A DNA stretch of 17,141 nucleotides. Source: an uncultured Leptolyngbya sp. Its GTDB lineage: Bacteria > Cyanobacteriota > Cyanobacteriia > Phormidesmidales > Phormidesmidaceae. The stretch lies in NCBI GenBank assembly GCA_937899365.1, contig CALBPH010000792.1:1-17141 (forward strand). Reading direction: 5' to 3'. Shown here piece by piece: positions 12,388 to 17,141 of this stretch (position 1 is its first letter; the number at the start of each line of letters is the position of its first letter). The translations under genes and the position numbers were made by a program. The notes under the pieces were generated by a model, which made no database searches, was not told where the DNA came from, and saw nothing but the letters and a program-made list of their open reading frames with translations.

Positions 12388-13749
12388 ATGACTTCACACT
12401 CTAATCCTTCGACAATTGAGGAAACGTCCGCGATGGAGTCTTCTTCTTCCATGTCACCCCCGGCTCAGCGTAACTGGTTGATTTGGTTAGCTGCTCTGAT
12501 AGTTCTGGCCGGAGGGGGCTTTGCGCTTTGGATTCTGTTGGGTAGGGGTGGTGGTTCCCCAGACGGTATGCCCATGGGGGGCGCTGTGCCTGTCACCCTA
12601 GAGCTAATGCAGCCGACTACCCTGCGCGATCAGGCGTCATTTGTTGGGACATTGGATGCTCAAGCCGGAGTGGTTTTGCAGCCCGAGGCCAATGGGCGTA
12701 TCACTCGCATCTACGTGTCATCGGGCGATCGGGTGGCGGCGGGCGATCCGATTATGGAGCTGAGTGCCGATCGGTCCCAGGCGGAACTGAGTGCGGCGTT
12801 GGCCAGTGTTAGTGCCGCTCAGTCGGCGCGGGATAACTCCCGCGCCCAGCTACAGTCGTTGGTGGCCCAACGCATTCGCATAGAAGCGGATGTGAAGTTG
12901 CAAAATACTGAATTTGCTCGGACAAAACGACTGGTGGACGCGGGGGCTTTGTCGCAGCAGGTGCTGGATGAGGTGGAACGCGATCGCGACTCGGCCATTG
13001 CATCTCTATCCGCTGCTAAGGAAGAAATAGAAGCGGCCCAGGCGAGCCTGGGACAGGCCGAAGCGTTTTTAGAACAGTCCCAGTCGACGGCGGATGCCAC
13101 CCGTGAAGATCTGCTCGATAAAACCGTAACCGCTCCCATTGCTGGTGTGGTGGGTGATATCCCGGTAGAGCTAGGGGACTATGTACAACCCGGCGGTACC
13201 CTGACCAGCATTACCCAAAATGAGACCTTAGAACTCGAGATTGATGTTCCGGCTGAGCAGCTTGATCAGATTCAGTTGGGTATGCCGGTGGAGCTGTATC
13301 TCTTTGGGACAGATGCTCCGGTGGCCGCAGGGTCCCTGAACTTTATTTCTCCCCAGGCCGATACCCTCAGCCAAACGGTTTTAGCCAAGGCCCAGTTTGA
13401 TAACGGGACCGGTATTCTCCAAGACAATCAGCGGGTGGATGTGCGCGTCATTTTAGGCGAACGCCCTGGTCTGCTGGTACCTGCCAATGCGATTACGCGT
13501 TTAGGGGGACAGTCTTTTGTCTATGTGGCTGCCGATGCCCCGCCTCCAGAAGACGGACAGCCACCCATCGAAGGGCAGGTGGCTCAACTGCGACCCATTA
13601 CCCTCGGCTCCATGCAGGGTAACGAATTTCAGGTGTTAGACGGTCTCTCTCGGGGCGAAGAAATTGTGGTGACGGGCATTTTAAACTTGCAAGATGGTGC
13701 GCCTATTGAACCCCAGGAAGAGGCCGCTGATGCCAGTAGTGCTCCTTGA
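12388..13749 (+). CDS. RND efflux transporter periplasmic adaptor subunit
   Basis: A 453-residue membrane fusion protein (HlyD/AcrA-type) that links an inner-membrane RND pump to an outer-membrane channel. A Ser/Thr-rich leader is followed by one transmembrane helix (30-52, WLIWLAALIVLAGGGFALWILLG). Next come the first lipoyl half (about 92-130, VVLQPEANGRITRIYVSSGDRVAAGDPIMEL), a long alpha-helical hairpin (about 131-240, Ala/Glu/Gln-rich), the second lipoyl half (about 245-280, KTVTAPIAGVVGDIPVELGDYVQPG), and beta-barrel and membrane-proximal domains. It lacks an N-terminal lipobox, so it is anchored by the helix. The start ATG 12388 is chosen over TTG 12376; ATG 12433 is a third option and none has a clear ribosome site. 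The pump gene follows after 94 bp, so they form an operon. Pro/Glu-rich DAPPPEDGQPPIEGQ near 385-400 looks like a flexible insert. Confidence 0.93.
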   Translation: MTSHSNPSTIEETSAMESSSSMSPPAQRNWLIWLAALIVLAGGGFALWILLGRGGGSPDGMPMGGAVPVTLELMQPTTLRDQASFVGTLDAQAGVVLQPEANGRITRIYVSSGDRVAAGDPIMELSADRSQAELSAALASVSAAQSARDNSRAQLQSLVAQRIRIEADVKLQNTEFARTKRLVDAGALSQQVLDEVERDRDSAIASLSAAKEEIEAAQASLGQAEAFLEQSQSTADATREDLLDKTVTAPIAGVVGDIPVELGDYVQPGGTLTSITQNETLELEIDVPAEQLDQIQLGMPVELYLFGTDAPVAAGSLNFISPQADTLSQTVLAKAQFDNGTGILQDNQRVDVRVILGERPGLLVPANAITRLGGQSFVYVAADAPPPEDGQPPIEGQVAQLRPITLGSMQGNEFQVLDGLSRGEEIVVTGILNLQDGAPIEPQEEAADASSAP

Positions 13750-13843
13750 TGGAGCACCTGCTAATGGTCTCTTGCTTTCCTAGTCTTCTTTTATTGTTTT
13801 AGCCAAGGTTGGTATACGGCTAACCCCTACCCTACCCCTCACC

Positions 13844-16800
13844 ATGGTCAATTATTTTATTAAACGGCCCGTTTTTGCGACCGTTTGCGCCATCATTATT
13901 TTGTTAATTGGTGCGGTGAGCATTCCCACCTTGCCCATTGCCCAATATCCAGACATTAGCCCTACCCAGATTAATGTGACGGCTAGCTACATTGGTGCAG
14001 ATGCCGAAACCGTTGAGAAGGCTGTGACCACAGTGTTAGAGCGGGAGATTAATGGTGTTGAAGGGATGCGCTATATTTCCTCCAACAGTAGTAACAATGG
14101 CGTTAGCAATATTGTTGTTACCTTTGACTCTAGTCGAGACAAGGACATTGCGGCAGTAGACGTGCAAAACCGGGTGACCCTGGCAGAGCCCCAGCTGCCG
14201 GAGGAGGTACGCCAAACCGGGGTGGTGGTGTCTAAGCAGAACAGTAACATTCTGCTGGCCATGAGTTTGTTCTCTGAGGATGGCACCTTTGATAATGTTT
14301 TCTTGAGTAACTATGCCGACCTCTACATTGTGGATGCCCTGCGACGGGTGCCCGGTGTGGGGGATGTGGTGATCTTTGGTGAGCGTACCTATGCCATGCG
14401 GCTGTGGCTAGATCCGCAGCGGTTGGCCAGTCGCGACCTGACGGCTGACGATGTTGTTGATGCGCTACGGGAGCAAAATATTCAGGTGGGGGCTGGCCAA
14501 ATTGGCCAGTCGCCATCGCCGGAGGACCAAACTTTTCAGATTGACCTGCGGGCGATCAGTCGGTTGCAGGAAGTGTCTGAGTTTGAGGAGCTGGTGATTC
14601 AAACCGGTGAGAACGGTGCCCTGGTAAAACTCAAAGATGTGGGCCGAGCCGAGCTGGGGGCTGAGAGTTACAGTACGTTTCTGCGATTTAGCGGTAACGA
14701 ATCGGTGGGACTGGGGATTTTTCAGCTGCCAGGGAGTAACGCCTTGCAGGTGGCCCAGGGGGTAAAAGACGTCATGGCGGGTCTGGCGGACGAATTTCCC
14801 CAGGGGATGGAGTACGGCATTGGTTTTGATACTACTGAGTTTGTTGAGCAGTCTCTCTCTCGGGTGGTGTGGACGCTGATCCAGGCGGTGGCCCTGGTGG
14901 TGCTGGTAATTTATCTCTTCTTGCAGGATTGGCGCACCACGCTGATTCCGGCGATTACTATCCCGGTGGCGCTGATTGGTACCTTTGCCATTGTCAAAAT
15001 CTTTGGCTTTTCCATTAACAGTCTGACCCTGTTTGGTCTGACCCTGGCGACAGGGATGGTGGTGGACGATGCCATTGTGGTTGTGGAAGATATTTCCTCG
15101 AAGATTCAAGATCGCAATATGCCACCGAAGCGGGCGGCGATTGAGTCGATGCGAGAGCTGACGGGGGCCGTCATTGCCACATCGCTAGTGCTGATGGCGG
15201 TGTTTATTCCGGTGGCGTTTTTCCCCGGCACAACCGGGGCGCTGTATCGGCAGTTTGCGTTGACTATTGCATTTGCGATCGCACTTTCCACCTTCAACGC
15301 CCTCACCCTCACCCCTACCCTGGCCGGGCTGCTGCTGCGACAAAACACAGGCAGCCATGGCTGGCTCGACAAAATCTTTATCCCCTTTAACCGATTTTTA
15401 GACAGTCTGCGCAATCAGTATGGCGATACCCTTCAGATTCTTAACCGGTTCAAAATCTTCGTCCTCGCCGCCTTTGTCGCATCCCTGGTATTAACCGGTT
15501 GGCTCTACAACAGCGTGCCCTCCGCGTTCTTACCCGACGAAGATCAAGGCTATTTCATTACCCTAATCCAAGGCCCAGAAGGCTCATCCTTAAATCAGAC
15601 CAGCAAAGTAATGAGCCAGGTGGAAGATATTATCCTGGCCCAAGATGGTGTGCGAGCCACCTTTGCCGTCGGCGGCTTTGGCTTTAGCGGTAATACCGCC
15701 AATAACGGTGTTGTCTTTACAACACTCGTACCCTGGGAAGAACGCCCACCGGGGGTAACCGCCTTTAGCCTCATCGGTCAGCTGTTTGGCCAGTTCTCCG
15801 GCATTACCGAAGCGAGAGTGTTTCCGGTAAATCCCCCATCCATTCAGGGGCTGAGCAGCTTTAGCGGCTTTCAGTTTCAGCTCCAAGACCGGCGCGGCAC
15901 CCTCGGTATCGATAGCCTGGTGCAAACTATGTTTGGGCTGCTCGGCGCTGCCAACCAAAACCCAAACCTACAGGCGGTGTTTAGTACCTACGCGGCTAAC
16001 TCTCCCCTGATCGAAATCGATGTGAATCGCGATAAGGTCAAAGCCCTAGATGTGGACATTGACGATGTCTTTGGCACCTTACAAACCTATTTAGGCTCGC
16101 GCTACGTCAACGACTTTACCCTCCAGGGACGCACCTATCGAGTTTATGTCCAAGCTGATCAACAATATCGGTCATCCCCAGACGACATCAACAAACTCTA
16201 CGTGCGCTCCAATAACGACACCATGATTCCCATGGGTAACCTGGTCAGTCTCAGCGAAACCACCGGAGCCCAGACCATTAACCATTACAATCTGTTCCGT
16301 TCCATCGAAATTAACGGCGCAGCCGCTCCCGGTGTCAGTTCTGGTGTTGCCATTGAGTCTATGGAAGAGGTGGCTAGTCAGGTGCTACCCGCCAGCCTTG
16401 GCTATGAATGGACCGGCAGCGCCCTAGAAGAAATTGAGGGTGGTAGTCAGGCCCCAATTATCTTTGGCCTAGGAATTATCTTTGTATTCTTAGTCTTGGC
16501 GGCCCAGTACGAGAGCTATGTGGACCCGGTCATTATTCTCTTTGCGGTACCGCTAGCGGTATTTGGCGCACTGTTAGCCCAGTCCATGCGTGGACTGCCC
16601 AACGATGTGTATTGCCAAATTGGTTTGGTGATGTTGATTGGTTTGGCCAGTAAGAACTCCATTTTGATTGTGGAATTTGCCAACCAGCTGCGGGACCAGG
16701 GGCTGTCAATTACTAAAGCGGCGATGGAAGCTGCCCAGTCAAGAATGCGCCCGATTTTGATGACGGCGATTTCTACCCTGAGTAGTATTTTCCCGTTGGT

Positions 16801-17017
16801 GATTGCGACGGGTGCGGGTGCGGGCAGTCGTCAATCATTGGGAACTGCGGTATTTGGTGGCATGTTTGTCGCGACATTCTTAAGCCTATTTGTAGTACCG
16901 ATTTTGTACATTGTGGTGAAGAATTTGAGTGGGTCGTTTGGGTCACCCAAAAATAAGGACGACGATGACGGGCAAACGGCTGTGTATGAAAGAGAGATGA
17001 CTGGAACTGGGGTTTGA
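13844..17017 (+). CDS. RND efflux pump permease, HAE1/AcrB family
   Basis: A 1057-residue proton-driven multidrug-type exporter with the standard 12-helix layout and two large periplasmic loops (about 30-340 and 560-870). The first helix starts MVNYFIKRPVFATV. The proton relay is intact: Asp408-Asp409 in GMVVDDAIVVVE (helix 4), Lys937 in LASKNSILIVEFANQL (helix 10) and Arg967/Arg969 in QSRMRPILMTA (helix 11). PTLPIAQYPDISPTQINVTASYIGADAETVE is typical of hydrophobe/amphiphile exporters rather than metal exporters. Length matches AcrB. It sits 94 bp after its adaptor and needs an outer-membrane channel encoded elsewhere. Codon style changes between about 15285 and 16345 (residues about 481-834), becoming C-rich at wobble positions with Glu almost always GAA, then reverting; see findings. 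Substrate cannot be named. The C-terminal tail is Asp/Lys-rich and variable. Confidence 0.96.
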   Translation: MVNYFIKRPVFATVCAIIILLIGAVSIPTLPIAQYPDISPTQINVTASYIGADAETVEKAVTTVLEREINGVEGMRYISSNSSNNGVSNIVVTFDSSRDKDIAAVDVQNRVTLAEPQLPEEVRQTGVVVSKQNSNILLAMSLFSEDGTFDNVFLSNYADLYIVDALRRVPGVGDVVIFGERTYAMRLWLDPQRLASRDLTADDVVDALREQNIQVGAGQIGQSPSPEDQTFQIDLRAISRLQEVSEFEELVIQTGENGALVKLKDVGRAELGAESYSTFLRFSGNESVGLGIFQLPGSNALQVAQGVKDVMAGLADEFPQGMEYGIGFDTTEFVEQSLSRVVWTLIQAVALVVLVIYLFLQDWRTTLIPAITIPVALIGTFAIVKIFGFSINSLTLFGLTLATGMVVDDAIVVVEDISSKIQDRNMPPKRAAIESMRELTGAVIATSLVLMAVFIPVAFFPGTTGALYRQFALTIAFAIALSTFNALTLTPTLAGLLLRQNTGSHGWLDKIFIPFNRFLDSLRNQYGDTLQILNRFKIFVLAAFVASLVLTGWLYNSVPSAFLPDEDQGYFITLIQGPEGSSLNQTSKVMSQVEDIILAQDGVRATFAVGGFGFSGNTANNGVVFTTLVPWEERPPGVTAFSLIGQLFGQFSGITEARVFPVNPPSIQGLSSFSGFQFQLQDRRGTLGIDSLVQTMFGLLGAANQNPNLQAVFSTYAANSPLIEIDVNRDKVKALDVDIDDVFGTLQTYLGSRYVNDFTLQGRTYRVYVQADQQYRSSPDDINKLYVRSNNDTMIPMGNLVSLSETTGAQTINHYNLFRSIEINGAAAPGVSSGVAIESMEEVASQVLPASLGYEWTGSALEEIEGGSQAPIIFGLGIIFVFLVLAAQYESYVDPVIILFAVPLAVFGALLAQSMRGLPNDVYCQIGLVMLIGLASKNSILIVEFANQLRDQGLSITKAAMEAAQSRMRPILMTAISTLSSIFPLVIATGAGAGSRQSLGTAVFGGMFVATFLSLFVVPILYIVVKNLSGSFGSPKNKDDDDGQTAVYEREMTGTGV

Positions 17018-17141
17018 TGGTTAGGGCTTTTGGGAAAATTAAGCTCATGGTTTTAGCTGAGACAATAGCTTGGGCGGTTGGTTAAGTGTGTAAATGTGTT
17101 GCTTGGGGTCCCTCCGAGTTCCCCAAACCCCCATGGTTAGG
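17018..17141. other. Downstream end of window
   Basis: No gene start, terminator with T tract or RNA is recognised in the last 124 bp. The minus-strand frame over 16773-17048 lies mostly inside the pump gene and is a shadow. Confidence 0.4.

Noticed and set aside
14465..15109. 214-codon minus-strand frame inside the RND pump gene
   Set aside because: Low-complexity His/Gln/Arg-rich antisense shadow of the conserved pump sequence.
15590..15958. 122-codon minus-strand frame inside the RND pump gene
   Set aside because: Fully antisense to a conserved coding region and without family features.

Overview
The window looks like a chromosomal segment of a cyanobacterium. Seven copies of the octamer GCGATCGC (HIP1) lie at 993, 5866, 7507, 8879, 10980, 12980 and 15275, where about 0.3 would be expected by chance. 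The gene set agrees: a DUF6761-like small protein, a response regulator with degenerate receiver residues resembling NblR, a P-domain subtilase and a phosphoglucomutase/phosphomannomutase of cyanobacterial type. No CRISPR array, transposase, integrase or rRNA was seen, and the genus cannot be fixed.

Layout. 1-453 is the 3' end of an ABC-transporter ATPase gene that runs 159 bp antisense into the 3' end of the response-regulator gene (295-1044, minus). A 0.49 kb gap with a candidate NtcA promoter leads to the small DUF6761-like gene (1533-1781), which ends in a perfect 17-bp hairpin. Next on the minus strand come bolA and a CGFS monothiol glutaredoxin, the classic Fe-S partner pair, then a secreted protein made of two copies of one domain. 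Divergent from it is a 713-codon subtilisin-like protease with a P-domain. A gene-poor kilobase follows, holding tRNA-Pro(CGG) on the minus strand and, just downstream of it, a 79-bp tandem repeat array whose units each carry the 3' end of that tRNA. After that come an unrecognised 163-codon gene, a phosphohexose mutase with a clear terminator, trmO, and azlD/azlC on the minus strand. A second gene-poor stretch leads to a two-gene RND efflux operon (adaptor plus inner-membrane pump) that fills the end of the window.

How genes work together. BolA and the CGFS glutaredoxin probably handle [2Fe-2S] clusters together. AzlC and AzlD form one branched-chain amino acid exporter and overlap by 8 bp. 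The RND adaptor and pump would form a tripartite exporter with an outer-membrane channel that is not encoded here; their promoter region is packed with short palindromes that look like a repressor site.

The most unusual item is the tRNA-Pro repeat array (about 6628-6897). It has the same architecture as the tyrT distal repeats of Escherichia coli, but with a different tRNA, a shorter unit, and a hairpin in each unit that persists while its sequence changes. Other points of interest are the response regulator (Glu in place of the phosphoacceptor Asp, NtcA-type promoter), the swapped acidic residues in the Walker B motif of the ABC ATPase, and a block of different codon style over the second porter loop of the RND pump.
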